From Biscogniauxia marginata (lineage: Eukaryota; Ascomycota; Sordariomycetes; Xylariales; Xylariaceae), in NCBI GenBank assembly GCA_022695795.1, contig MU404055.1, forward strand, positions 558,001-622,000: a DNA stretch of 64,000 nucleotides, given 5' to 3'. Under the pieces are notes generated by a model that worked only from the letters and a program-made list of their open reading frames with translations, was not told the DNA's origin and did no database searches. Of the stretch, positions 32,560 to 43,916 are shown one piece after another; the stretch's first letter is position 1, and each line of letters starts with the position of its first letter. A program made the position numbers and the translations under genes.

Positions 32560-35500
32560 ATGCCTGATATACGCTCTTTTTTTGGGCCAAAAGGTGCTGC
32601 AGCACCCGCGAAACCCACACCAAAGAAAGCTGAGGAGCCTCCCAAGAAACGCGGCAGTATGTGAATCGCAATTCACAACCTCATGTTCATGCACATTCTG
32701 ACATAAATCATTCAGAGGGTAGGAAAGTTATTGATGACAGTGATGACGAGGCGGCCGTCGAGGAGTAAGAAGCTATACTCGAGCCTGTTTATGAAGAAGC
32801 AACTACTAAATTCCCTAGGACCAAGAAACCAGCTACTCGGTCGACACCCAAGAAGAAGGCCGCGTAAGTGCTTCGTGCTTCGTGCTCTATGCTTTCATAT
32901 CGAATTTTCAGGACGCTGACGTGTGTTGGCAGCGATGCTAAGGTTCAGGGTACTGCTACCACTGCTAGCGAATACTTTGCCTCCAGCAAGCCCAAGACCG
33001 AAGCAGCCATCAAATCCGAAACGAAGCCCCAAGCCAAGTCAACTGTTCAGGTTCGATCAAGTCCTAGAAAGAAGCAGAATGCTACGCAGGAGACCTCAGC
33101 GGGCAGCAAGAATAGCCAGGCGCCAGCGGCGGCGAAGAAACGTTCTGCAGCTACATTCAAAAGACACGACTTAGATGATGATGAAGATGCATTTATGGGA
33201 GACGACGCAGATGCTGATGACGACATTTTTGCAGCCGATGCAAAAAGCCGTAACAAGAGGAAGAATGATGACTACGTTGAGGAGGAGAGTGAAGAAGAGT
33301 TTCTTCCTAACCCGAAGCGAGTCGCTCCTCGCAGCAAGCCAGCTGACGAGGAGGAGGATAAACCTACCCCCCGAAAACCCGCAAAGACCAGCAAGAATAC
33401 AGCAACAAAGAAGAGAAAGACACCGGAACCTGAATCCGAAGACGAGGAGGAAGACCCGCCCTCTCGCAAGAAGCCGGCGCCTAAGAAGCCGAGGGCCCCC
33501 AAGACCAAGAAGGCTGATGTACCAGAGGATGCACAAATCCAAGCTATCTTTGATGATATACCTACGGTTCGACCGCCGACACCGCCAGCTAAGGACCCCA
33601 ATGCCAAATTCGACTGGAGGAAGGCAGCAGGAGGAGGAGGGAACTCTGGGCCTCCCCCGAACCCTACAGCAGAGGATCTTCCTAACGGAGAACCCGATTG
33701 TCTTGCTGGACTAACTTTCGTCTTCACTGGACAGTTGACTACGATTGCACGTGAAGAGGCCCAGGCTTTAGTGAAGCGTCATGGTGGCAAGATTACCGGT
33801 GCGCCAAGTAGCAAGACAAACTATGTAGTACTCGGCGAGGACGCTGGCCCTAGCAAGCTAGCCAAAATCCGCGAGCACGGCATCAAGACTATTAATGAGC
33901 AGGGGTTGTTCGAACTCATCCGTCGTCTCCCTGCTGGGGGCGGGAGCGGAAAGGGCGCCGAGAAAGTGCGGCAGAAGCAAAAGGAGGAGGAGGAGAAGAT
34001 TAAGAAACAAGCCGCCGAGATGGAACGAGAAGAACAAGCGAGGAAAGCAGAAGCGGAAAAGGCTCGAAAGGCTGCTGTTGCTCGAGGAGCTGCTGGCTCT
34101 GCTCCGACTGCGTCTAATTCCCCAACCCAACTATGGACAGTTAAGTATGCCCCAACCCAGGCAAGTCACATCTGCGGCAACAAGGCCGCCGTGGAGAAGA
34201 TCCAAAAGTGGCTAAAGAACTGGCCCAATGCAAAGAAATACAACTTCCAGAAGCGAGGTGCGGACGGCATGGGCGGCGATCGTGCTATAATCGTGTCCGG
34301 CCCTCCGGGAATTGGCAAGACGACAGCAGCTCACCTCGCGGCCAAGTTGGAGGGTTATGATGTCTTAGAAAGCAATGCCAGTGACACGCGTAGCAAGAAG
34401 CTCGTCGAAGCCGGCGTTAGCGAGGTCATGAATAATACCTCGCTGCACGGCTTTTTTGCCGCCGACGGGAAGAAAGTGGATAAAGAGAAGAAAAATATTG
34501 TTCTCATTATGGATGAGGTAGACGGGATGTCGGCTGGCGATCGTGGAGGTGTCGGCGCACTTGCGAAATTCTGCAAGAAGACTGAAGTTCCTCTTATTCT
34601 AATCTGCAACGAGCGACGGCTGCCAAAGATGAAGCCTTTTGACTTCGTGACGTTCGACATCAAGTTCCAACGTCCCCAAGTCGACCAGATTCGCTCACGC
34701 ATGATGACTATCTGCCACCGGGAGGGTATGAAACTTTCGCCTCAAGTGCTCGACGCTCTCATCGAAGGTAGCAATCGGGATATACGACAAATCATCAACA
34801 TGCTAGCCACAATCAAGTTGGATCAAAATTCCATAGACTTTGATAAGGGCAAAAATATGTCGAAGGCCTGGGAAAAGTCTATCGTTCTGAAACCGTGGGA
34901 CATCTGCCAGAAAATGCTTGGCGGTGGACTCTTCTCTGCCGCTAGCAAGAGCACCATTAATGACAAGATCGAGCTCTACTTCAATGATCATGAGTCCAGT
35001 TACCTGATGATACAGGAGAACTACCTGCGAACCAGGCCCTCGGCACTGAGCCAGTACCAGTCTAACAAGCGAGAACAGAATTTGAAAGCTCTAGAGCTCA
35101 TGGATATGGCTGCAGAAAGCATTAGTGACGGTGACTTGGTGGATCAAATGATCCATGGACCGCAACAGCAATGGAGTCTGATGCCTACTCACGCGATCTT
35201 CAGTACAGTCCGGCCAGCTAGTTTTGTAGCCGGTCAGCTATTAGGTTCTAACTTCACTTCCTGGCTTGGCAACAACAGCAAATACGGCAAGCTCGGCAGA
35301 CATATCCGCGAAATCCATTCACATATGCGACTGAAATCCTCCGGCGACCACAACGAGATTCGTCAACAGTACTTGCCAGTGCTCTGGAACCAGCTCATCA
35401 AAAAGCTCGCGGATCAGGGTAAAGAGTCCGTCGAGGAGGTTATCGAGCTTATGGATAGCTATTACCTTACGCGAGAGGACTTTGACTCGATTAAGGAACT

Positions 35501-35937
35501 AGGTGTCGGTCCTCAAAATGAGGACCTCGTCAGCATCGAGGCCCAGACTAAGTCGACCTTCACTAGAATGTAAGTGAATGACTACTCGTAACGAGAGTAA
35601 ACCACATACTAATATAATTAGGTACAATACCATGTCGCATCCAGTTCCTTTCATGAAGGCCAGCACTGTTACGGCTCCGAAGAAGGATGCGAAGGACAAG
35701 CCGGATCTAGAAGAAGCGATGGATGACGAGGACGATGGCGAGGCTGTTGAAGCTGCCGAGGCCGTGGATGACGAGGATGATGACCTCGGCAAAGATAAAT
35801 ACATCAAGAAGCCCAAGGCTAAGGCGACTAAGAGAGGGGCAAAGAAGGCTACCCAAGCAGCTGATGAGGACGGAGATGAAAAGCCAAAAGGAAGAGGCCG
35901 CAAGGCAACTACATCCAAAGGCAAAGCGAAGAAATAA
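32560..35937 (+). CDS. RFC1: Replication factor C large subunit (Rfc1)
   Basis: This is the largest clamp-loader subunit, which binds DNA and PCNA in the nucleus. My model is 32560-32656, 32716-32764, 32819-32863, 32933-35569 and 35622-35937 (1047 aa), with all phases consistent. The N-terminus MPDIRSFFG is a PIP-box-like PCNA motif, as in other Rfc1 proteins, and fixes the start. A long Lys/Glu-rich disordered region follows, then a BRCT domain (about 316-405; LAGLTFVFTGQL, KRHGGKITG). A charged coiled-coil linker comes next. The AAA+ ATPase has Walker A GPPGIGKTT (about 520) and Walker B VLIMDEVDGM (about 590). The RFC1-specific C-terminal domain includes NREQNLKALELMD-type sequence and the tail ends KGKAKK. 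The three tiny first exons are joined at strong donors (GTATGT, GTAAGA, GTAAGT). Without the second intron an in-frame TAA would end the protein. Confidence 0.96.
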
Positions 35938-36584
35938 AAGGGATGTTTTACAAAGAGACATAGCCTTTTGGGAGCCGGGCATTGTATTATATTACGGCTA
36001 AAGACCTTATGAGTGTGAAGTCAGTGCACTCAGGGGAGCAGAATAATTATATTTATGAACTAGACAAGCTGAAAGATTTGAGTCTAGTTATTCTTGTACC
36101 AGATGGTCCATAAAAAGGGGTGTTTGTCTTTTCCTAGGTGCCTGGTAATATCTATGTTAGTCCAGGTTACCGCGGCAGCTTGGTCTCCTGGCTGCCCTGC
36201 GCCTGCTTCCAACACCAACACGAGAATGTCTCTCACGAGATTCGTGATGCATGCCTTTCGACGACAGATCAGTAGATCTATGCAGTATACATATTACTCA
36301 CCACCATGGAGCGTAGACACCCACCTCTCCCTCATCTACCCACATACACACTTGCCTTTCGGTCCTCTATTCCAGCTCATCTGGTGAAATCCAAACACAC
36401 ACTTCTTTCCAAAGCTCTTGCAGCCTCCTTCCAAACTTCCTCTACACCTTGTTTGTTTTAATCAATCAATCAATCAACTCACTCTTTTGTTTTGGGGCCA
36501 GATCACAGTTTGTTTTGTTTTCCCTTTGCTCTTGTTCCTTCCTATTGCTTTCGTTCCCCCGAGTACCGCCTTGGTCGAGAAACA
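35938..36584. other. Intergenic between RFC1 and orphan gene
   Basis: This holds the RFC1 3' flank and then the promoter and leader of the next gene, with a TCAA tandem repeat near 36461-36478. No gene recognised. Confidence 0.45.
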
Positions 36585-38694
36585 ATGGTAGACCAGGACC
36601 CGGAACCACTGCCTGATTGGCGTCGCTGCAGTAGTGAAGGTAAAAAAAAAAATTTCAATTGATCCGACCTTCCATGTAGCGAGGCTAACCATGGCAGACT
36701 CTCATGGATCGGAAGGGGAAGGAGAAGCCGATAATCCGCTGTACGACTACTACGACCACATCCTCGCCGACAGTCCTGATCGGCAGTCGAAGGGAAAGGG
36801 AGTAGCCGTCGAGGAGCTTGACGAGCCGGATGGGTTTGTGTACTACAGTAATAAGCACTCTCCCGAACATGCCAATAGTGCAAGAAGGAGCCCTAAGGGT
36901 AAGGAGAAGGAAGTAGACCCGAGCACCATAGTAGGCCCTCATGCTCGCTACCTTCCTGGTTGTTCGGGTGGGATGCCGAAGGAGAAGCAGGTCATCTCCA
37001 ACGCTATGATGCAGGCTTATGTCAAAATGCGCGGTCCCTGTATGGGAGGCGATGAGGATCCCTTATTCGAGTGGATCAAGCTCCGCGAGGACCTCCCCAT
37101 CCGCAACCCGGCCCCTGGGCACAAGAAGGACGTCTCTAGGTACGCAATTAACCCGGCCCTTTCTGATCCCAGCCTCGATAGCTAATACCGCCGCAACCTC
37201 GCCGTGACTTACAGAATGCTGGACCTGATCGACAAATCCCTCGAAGAGACGAACATGGGCGGCGACTCCCCCCGCGACGCCGTCTTCGAGATAGAGCGGC
37301 CGCAGGTCGAACATATCAACGTGCCGGAGGATATGGATATCTCTATCCACAAACTTACGGCTTGCTGCGCCGACTTTGAATTCGAAGACGACGACGAGGA
37401 CGACGAGGAAGGCGACGTCGCCGGCGGTCGAATCTCGCCCTGCACATTCCTCGCCTGGTCCAAGGGCTGCGCCCAGTGGGACGACACCGCCGTCAAGATC
37501 CCCCCAGATGTACGATTTCGTTCCCTTTCCTTTCCCTTCCCTTCCTTTTTTTTTTCCTACCAAGAGATCCTCATCTCTACTACATCACATAATCTCCCGC
37601 TAACCCATCTATCTATTTGCCTGTCTGTCTAGGTCATCGACACCACCAGCCAGAGACAGCGCCCGCCCACGCCCGAAGTCCCCCGCACGCCCAAGGACCA
37701 CTATCCTTACTACTACAACGACTACGAGGCCCAGAGCGACGAGGACGACGGCGAGCCGCTCACGCCCGTCTACCAGGTCCCCACGAGCCCGTCCATCATC
37801 TACACTCCCCCCGGTGTCGACCCGATAGACTTCCAGCCCCCCGAGTTCCAGGCGCAGTACACGCGCATGGCGCCCCTCGCCGTCTGGGAACTCCGCAGGC
37901 ACCAGTTCGGCGCTCCCAGGCAGGACGTGCAGCCGGCCGGCGAGGACGAGCGATACACATGGGTACGTAAAACTTCTCATTCCTCTTCTTCCCTCTTCCC
38001 TCTTTCCTTTACTATTCCCCTTCCTTCCCCCCCTTTCCTCCCCCACCCCCCCCCCCCTTCTCTTTGCTACAGCGCTCCACCTCAACAAGACAAACCCCTC
38101 GACTAAACCCCACCACCCACACCACAGGCCGAAATCGAAGCCATAGCGCAAGAACCGCAGGACTTCGGCGCGACGCTCGGCACCTTCCGGGGCGCGGACC
38201 TCGGCCCCTACGCGGCAGCGCAGTGGGCCGCGGCAGCGGCCAACGAGGCGGCGGAAGCGCGCCTCCACGCCGAGACGTGGGATCAGAGGCACCGGATCGT
38301 GGCGCTGGAGCGCGACCGCGCGCTGCTCCTGGGGCTCTACGTGCCGGCGCTGCGCCGCCAGCGCGCCTGGCGGGCCGAGCGGGCGCGCCGCGCCCGCGCC
38401 GCCGAGCACATGGTGCGCCACCAGGCCGAGGCGCAGATCCGCGTCAACGCGTCCTTCTACCGGCTGTGCCGGACGCGCGCGCGCCTCGACGCCGCCGCCG
38501 CCCGCGCCGACGCCCTGCGCGACGAGGTCGACGCCCTGTGCCGCACCGAGGGCATGAGCTGCCCCCGCGAGCTCTACGACGAGGTCAACGCCGTCGCCGC
38601 CGGGCGCGACAACGCTCCCGCGGCGCTGGAGGAGGCGGCGCGGTGGAGGGAGCGCGGGGTGCTGAGGACCGAGTTTGCTCCTACCGAGTTGTGA
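36585..38694 (+). CDS. Hypothetical protein with GC-rich helical C-terminus
   Basis: Five exons by my reading: 36585-36639, 36698-37139, 37215-37509, 37633-37962 and 38128-38694 (562 aa), all in phase. The first exon (MVDQDPEPLPDWRR) joins through a GCTAAC branch site and GGCAG acceptor. An alternative is to start at the ATG inside that acceptor region (36691). The N-terminal half is acidic and disordered (DEDDEEGD near the middle). A Pro/Tyr-rich segment follows (PKDHYPYYYNDYE). The last exon is strongly GC-rich and encodes an Ala/Arg/Glu-rich helix likely to form a coiled coil (RQRAWRAERARRARAAEHM). No family was recognised and no targeting signal was seen. Confidence 0.65.
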
Positions 38695-39455
38695 TTGACT
38701 GATCAGTCAGGTCAGGGAAAGGGGCAAGAGGCAAAGGGGAAGGGAGTTCGGTTTTTTGTCTTTGGGTTGATTTGTTGTTCACTGGGCGTTGGGTTTGGCT
38801 GTGCGTGGAACAAGCTTGATGTTGTCTCTGATCTGGTTCCGAGGCTCTGGCTTGTCGGTTTGTCCATCTGCATGGGCTGCTGGGACAAGAACATATTTTC
38901 CGTCTTTCTCCCTCTCTGTATTTCTGGAAGGTCAAGCAGCTCCACTCACTGGATTTGAGAGACATATGAGCCCCACGATAGTTACGGCGGTGTTACTCTT
39001 CTGGATGGGAGTTGTTGGAGACGCACTGGAACCTGTTGGTTTTCTTGTTGAATTAGTTGTCAGAAACTACGGTACGCACTTGATGTTAGATAGCAGAAGC
39101 CAGTTGTTGAACTACACGAGATGTTGTTGCGAATACCTCCTACATTCGACCTTGTCAGCAGTGAAGATCCAATACTTTGGGGCAAGCCTTTAACTGTGTA
39201 TTACAATAAACAATTTTTTTTTCCTTCTGTTTTCTTTTCGTTTATGACGGACGTGATTATTAACCTCAAATACCACACTAGACAGCTATACCGGCGGAAA
39301 ACCAGGAACCACTAGACTAACATAGAAATAGATGCAGAAATGACTTCACACGTTCAAGCGGCACGAACTGCCAAGGGAATGTCTTTTCCTCCGCCGGCAG
39401 ACCCGAAGTCGAAAGCAGCTGAACGCTAGCTAAAAGCCATCAAAGTTCCCACTCA
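38695..39455. other. Convergent 3' region
   Basis: 3' flanks of the orphan gene and the H3-mimic gene. No feature recognised beyond T-rich tracts. Confidence 0.5.
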
Positions 39456-40943
39456 TCACCAACGTGCCCGATTCTGGCGCTCGTACTCGTCCTCCGTATA
39501 CCCGTTCCACTCGGATCGCATGGCGGAGGCCTCGACCTCGCTGCGCGTGCTCTGGCCGCCGAGTCGACCACCGCGGAAGCCCAGCCCCATGAAGTCGAAC
39601 TCGCCCTCGATGCGGCCGTCGCCGAGGAAGGTGATCGAGCCTCCGTTGTTGTTGCCGTAGACGACGGGGCCCTGGTCCTCCTCTCCGCGCCAAGTGAAGT
39701 GGAGGGGTTCGTGCGACGACTCCCAGGGGCGCTCGGAGAATCGCAGGATCCCAGTGATCACGCCCAGGTCGAACTTGCCCCAGAGCTCGGTTCCGCTGAG
39801 CGTGAGGACGAGCGAGAAGTCATCTTCGTCGTAGTGGGACCACTGGCCCGATACATCTTCGGATTTGATCCAGTAGCGCCCATTCAGGAGCCCGAGGGGT
39901 CGTAGTTCGTCGGAGTCGGAGCCGTCATCACGATTGTCACCATAGTCGTCGTTGTCAGATGAGATCGCTCCGCCGTACTCCGAATACGGAGGCGGAGGCT
40001 CGTCGTACCCGAAGCCGCCGTAGCCGCCATCGTAGTCATTGACGGTCTGAGAGGGAGCGTGAATTCTACCCGTAGCTACAAAGGCACCGCTTCGTCGGGC
40101 AGTCTGCTTCGTTCTCGGGGGTTTGGGGTCTGCGGCTTTGGCGGTACTTCCCCCTCGGCCGGGTCTTGGAGTGATTCCACCACGGCGAGCTGTCTGCCGC
40201 TTGGCCGGGGTACTGCCTGAGGCAGATGCAGATGATGAAGGTGCAACAGTAGCTCCCTTCTTCGGAGCCGCCGCCTTCGGGGCGGCCGCCTTTGAAGCCG
40301 TCGTCTTTGGAGTTGTCGCCTTCGAAGTTGCCGCCTTTGGCTTGGACTGCGATGCAGATGCCTTAGGTTTATTAGTAGAGGCCTTGGGTTTGGCGGCGGA
40401 AGCTTTGGGTTTAGCAGAAGTGGTGGACTTCGGCGTGGTCGCCGTGGTAGTCTTCGCCTTTTTCGCATTCGCCTGGCTAGAAGACGAGTTGGTAGAGACC
40501 GTCACGTTGACTCCGTCAACATTGACGGTGATGTCGACGTTGGAGGATTCAGCCTTGCGCTTTGTGCCCTTGGAGGGTGCCGACGACGACGAGGCAGCCG
40601 GCGCTTTCAGGGCCTTCTTCGCCTCCCGCTCGTTCTTGGTCCACTCCTTCTTCAGCTCCGACTCGAGCTTCTGGATGTGGGCCGGGACCGACAGCTTGCC
40701 TTCGTTGACGGCATCATAGAGGCGCATGCGAGCGACGGACTTGGTCTTCGAAGGCTGAAGCCCATAGTGGATCAACTGCGATTCGAAGAAATGGCTGGGA
40801 CGGGCCTTGTCGGATCCGGACTTGAAGAGCTCCTTGAGTTCCGCAAGCGTAAAGCGCCGGTGACGGTTATGGCCGCTTGCTTCCGCATAGAAATCCCCTC
40901 CGAAGGCGAAGCCGTCCTTCGCGACAGCTGGGGCTAGCGACAT
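39456..40943 (-). CDS. Nuclear-type protein with two histone H3 tail-like motifs
   Basis: A single exon encodes 495 aa from the ATG at 40943 (MSLAPAVAKDGFAF); an upstream in-frame ATG at 41108 looks like leader sequence. A conserved-looking N-terminal domain (about 20-105; RRFTLAELKELFKSG, SHFFESQLIHYGLQPSKTKS) is followed by a Lys/Ala/Ser/Thr-rich disordered middle resembling linker-histone tails. That region contains PRTKQTARRSG (276-286) and AKRQTARRGG (247-256), both close to the H3 N-terminus ARTKQTARKS. The C-terminal part (about 365-495) looks beta-rich and globular (GRYWIKSEDVSGQW, LTLSGTELWGKFDLG, FTWRGEEDQGPV). I know no named function. A chromatin role, with the motifs read by or competing for H3-tail readers and modifiers, is inference. 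Confidence 0.75.
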   Translation of the reverse strand: MSLAPAVAKDGFAFGGDFYAEASGHNRHRRFTLAELKELFKSGSDKARPSHFFESQLIHYGLQPSKTKSVARMRLYDAVNEGKLSVPAHIQKLESELKKEWTKNEREAKKALKAPAASSSSAPSKGTKRKAESSNVDITVNVDGVNVTVSTNSSSSQANAKKAKTTTATTPKSTTSAKPKASAAKPKASTNKPKASASQSKPKAATSKATTPKTTASKAAAPKAAAPKKGATVAPSSSASASGSTPAKRQTARRGGITPRPGRGGSTAKAADPKPPRTKQTARRSGAFVATGRIHAPSQTVNDYDGGYGGFGYDEPPPPYSEYGGAISSDNDDYGDNRDDGSDSDELRPLGLLNGRYWIKSEDVSGQWSHYDEDDFSLVLTLSGTELWGKFDLGVITGILRFSERPWESSHEPLHFTWRGEEDQGPVVYGNNNGGSITFLGDGRIEGEFDFMGLGFRGGRLGGQSTRSEVEASAMRSEWNGYTEDEYERQNRARW

Positions 40944-41782
40944 GGTCGAAAGGTGGTCCCAATCCCGATCACAATCTTGTAGCTGACTAGTGCTGGGGTT
41001 CAAAGGAGAGGGAGGCTTGAGGCAAACGGATCGAAAGTGCAATTTGGTGTAATGGCGTCGAATGTGTGAAATGAGTAAAAGGGGGGTCACACAATCTAGC
41101 CTTTCCACTGCAGAGCTTAAAGCTTGTGCCTACCTTGGGTACGTGTAGGCTGTGGTTGTAAGCTGGAAATAGTTAAATGAGGTGGAACAGGAAAGTAAAA
41201 CAAAATTACCACTGGTTGCCCAGCAAATGGGTTGAGGTTGGTTGGGTTGGGCTGTGCACAGTACCCCATCCCAAACAACTACAGTATCAGGGGGGAGGGG
41301 GGATAATTGTATGGACAGAACATATGTTGTGCACTCCAGCTCACGAGTTGCGACGACAATTTACCCCTCAGCACTGCACAGTGTTTGGTCTCTCCGGAGA
41401 CAACGACAAAATACACAAGCCCTCCCAGTTGGACGTCGAATACCTAAGGTAGTTGGGGATGAACAGTAGTCCGGGACAACAAAGATATGGATGAAGATGA
41501 CGTCTTCATCGGTAGCTGTATTTGAATCAGCTATCAGCTCGCTCAGGGATGCTCTATACCAAACCCCGACGACTTATCTAGGTCGTAATATGTCCGACAC
41601 CTGCAGCCATGCACGCTATATAAATATCGAGTTTCCGCCAGTCGACCCTTTTTTTTTCGTGAGAGGAGCATTTTTATACACATTATATTACCCGAACGCC
41701 AGGCCCCAGGTTATCCAGTGTTGTACAAGGAAGGTTGGTTGTACAGCGATACCCCTTTTTACATCATTACCATTATCATCGC
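40944..41782. other. Intergenic: H3-mimic promoter, MGE1 3' flank
   Basis: No convincing gene. Two overlapping short open frames at 41177-41469 lack features. Confidence 0.45.
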
Positions 41783-42656
41783 TCATTGGCTCTTGACGAC
41801 GCCGACCTTGGCAGCTCGCAGTACTCTTCCGTTCAGCTTGAACCCCTTCTGCTGCACATGGAAGACCGTGTTGTCTTCCTTTCCGGGCTGCGGGGTCATG
41901 AAGGTTGCCTCGTGCTCGTTAGGGTTGAACTTCTCGCCTTCGGGGTCGAACCGCTCTAGACCATGCTTCGATAGGGTCTGGAGCATGTTGGTCTCGGTCA
42001 TCTTGACGCCCTCGTAGAAGTTGATCAGGTCTTGGTTCTTTTCTGCTTCGCCGTCCGCCTTCAATTTCTCCATGCCCATTACAAGGGCCCGATCTAGGTT
42101 GTCCACACTGTCAACCAGGTCCTTGGCGAAGTTCTGAATGGCAAAGTCTCGCGCAGCCTTCATGTCTCTTTGCGTGCGGTCCTGGAGGTTGCGGTACTCG
42201 GCCACCGACCGAAGATATTTGTCCTGAGGGAGAGGGTTAGTGATGTGCAGCTCGCTCTGAAATCAATTCACTAACCTTCCAGTCGATGACCTCTTTTTCC
42301 TTAGCCTCGAGCTTTTTCTTGAATTCGGCCACAGCGTCTGACGGCGCATTGATGTCTTTGGCATCTTTAGCATCTTTGGCGTCTTTGGCGTCTTTGGTGT
42401 CTTCTTTGGTATCCTTGGGATCTTTGGTGTCCTTGGGGTCTTGCGCTTCGGCTTGCGACGTTGGTCCCTCGCCCTCCTTCTTAGCTGCCCCTGATTCCGC
42501 TTGCTCGCTATACCATCTTGAACTTAGAGACAAAGTTGGCCGAAGAGAATTTGAGGGCACAGGACAGAATTGTGGTCGCAGTAAAGGTCTTTGCGCAATC
42601 GTCTTGGAGCTAGCGTAGAGGGCCCTAGAGGAAGTGGATAGCGCTCGTCTAAACAT
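41783..42656 (-). CDS. MGE1: Mitochondrial GrpE nucleotide-exchange factor Mge1
   Basis: This is the matrix co-chaperone that releases ADP from mitochondrial Hsp70 during protein import and folding. Two exons, 42656-42276 and 42223-41783, encode 273 aa; the 52-nt phase-0 intron has donor GTTAGT. The N-terminus MFRRALSTSSRALYASSK is a typical presequence, with likely cleavage before the Ser/Glu-rich part. A Lys-Asp repeat (KDTKDPKDTKEDTKDAKDAK and onward) precedes the GrpE domain. That domain shows the long dimerising helix (AEFKKKLEAKEKEVIDWK, YRNLQDRTQRDMKAA), VDNLDRALVMG, the beta-domain HGLERFDPEGEKFNPNEHEA and ending NGRVLRAAKVGVVKS. The start at 42656 follows the presequence; an upstream in-frame ATG at 42746 is in the leader. 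Confidence 0.95.
42353..42440. repeat. In-frame minisatellite coding Lys-Asp repeats in MGE1
   Basis: Degenerate 9- and 12-bp units read as KDA, KDT or KDP on the minus strand. Units are multiples of three, so copy-number change keeps the frame. Confidence 0.85.
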
Positions 42657-43916
42657 GGTCGTTATGTGTCGCAGATTCAAGGTTGAAAAGGTAGAGCTCT
42701 GAAATGTCGCTTGTGCAGAGAATTGAGGCGGATAGTTATGGCTCATCTCAAAGTGAACATTTTTTTAGCCCCACCCCAGGTCAGAGATGATGCGCACGTG
42801 CCATACCCCCGCCAACTGACAGAATTTGACCAGCAGAATATCTGACCGCCTAGGTAGCCCGTGGTTTTCGTCACCGCTTTTTAGGGGCCCCACTTCTAGG
42901 CAACATAAATAGCTGGCTTTCCTCCCTCCGTTTGGAATTTTCTTCCTTTCCTCTCCAGCTCTCTTTGCCTTTTGGCTTAGATCAAGTGTAGTATCTGTTC
43001 TTTTCAGTTTAATATCTGAAAGAGTCCTACTTGGACTCAATCAATATTATTCTAATTTTTATTCCCCGGGAGCGTATCCTCTGTGCTTGCGCATGATCGC
43101 TCCCACCGTGTCCCTGGTATTACACTGCCTCCAGGCGACGCGAACTCGCATTTTCATTGCTATCCTTGGCTTGCCCAGGGTTGTGAGGAAGATTGCGTTC
43201 TACGTTGGAGCGGACACCGTCTTGTGTGTAGTCATCTGGACATTGCGAAGACTGCCATTGTGTAGGTGCCTGTGAAATGGAGATGCGCGTTACCTAGCAT
43301 TGGTAGTCACGACGATATTCTGAGGGTAGATCTAACATGCCTAGATGGTCTCAGATTACCTACCTAGGTGGGTAGCCGTATTTTCACTATCTAGATCAAT
43401 TCAGTAATATACGATTTCCATGTAGGCTAAACCGTACTCTGGTTGAACCTATTGATTTGTCCTTCGTATCACTAGTCAACATGAAAAGCTTGAGCAGCCT
43501 TCTACCTATTGCCCGATGGAAGTGCAAAAATCCTCAATGTGTGTTTTGACCCAGCCACATGTGGCGTAAAATCTGCTAGGTACACCCACCTAACGCCCTG
43601 GTAGGTAGATACCTAGATAGGTATGCTGAGTGCTCCATGCGCCAAGTTCCGTACATCCCTGTCATTCAATTGGTGTGAGGTGGGTGTACATACCGCGTAA
43701 CCTTTCATTGTTCCTGCTTCTCAGCCTTGAGGATTTTTAGATCCATCTTCTAAGAAATGCAGCCTTGCATTTCCTTTCAACTCTCCACGTCCATACAATA
43801 ATCCTACAAGTTCCTGTCTATTTCGCGACTGGAACACCGCATTTAGCTACGCCTCATTGGCACAATTCCCCACGAGATTTTCGCTGCAGTCTGCGTGTGC
43901 TGCGCCAACCGCGACG
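42657..43916. other. Divergent intergenic region MGE1 / RPB3
   Basis: 1.26 kb with no recognised gene. TACCTAGGTG and TAGGTAGATACCTAGATAGG clusters are at 43360-43372 and 43576-43625. The RPB3 leader is pyrimidine-rich from 43700. Confidence 0.45.

Noticed and set aside
40076..40719. Open frames on both strands in the H3-mimic gene
   Set aside because: Low-complexity frame shadows of the Lys/Ala/Ser-rich coding region.
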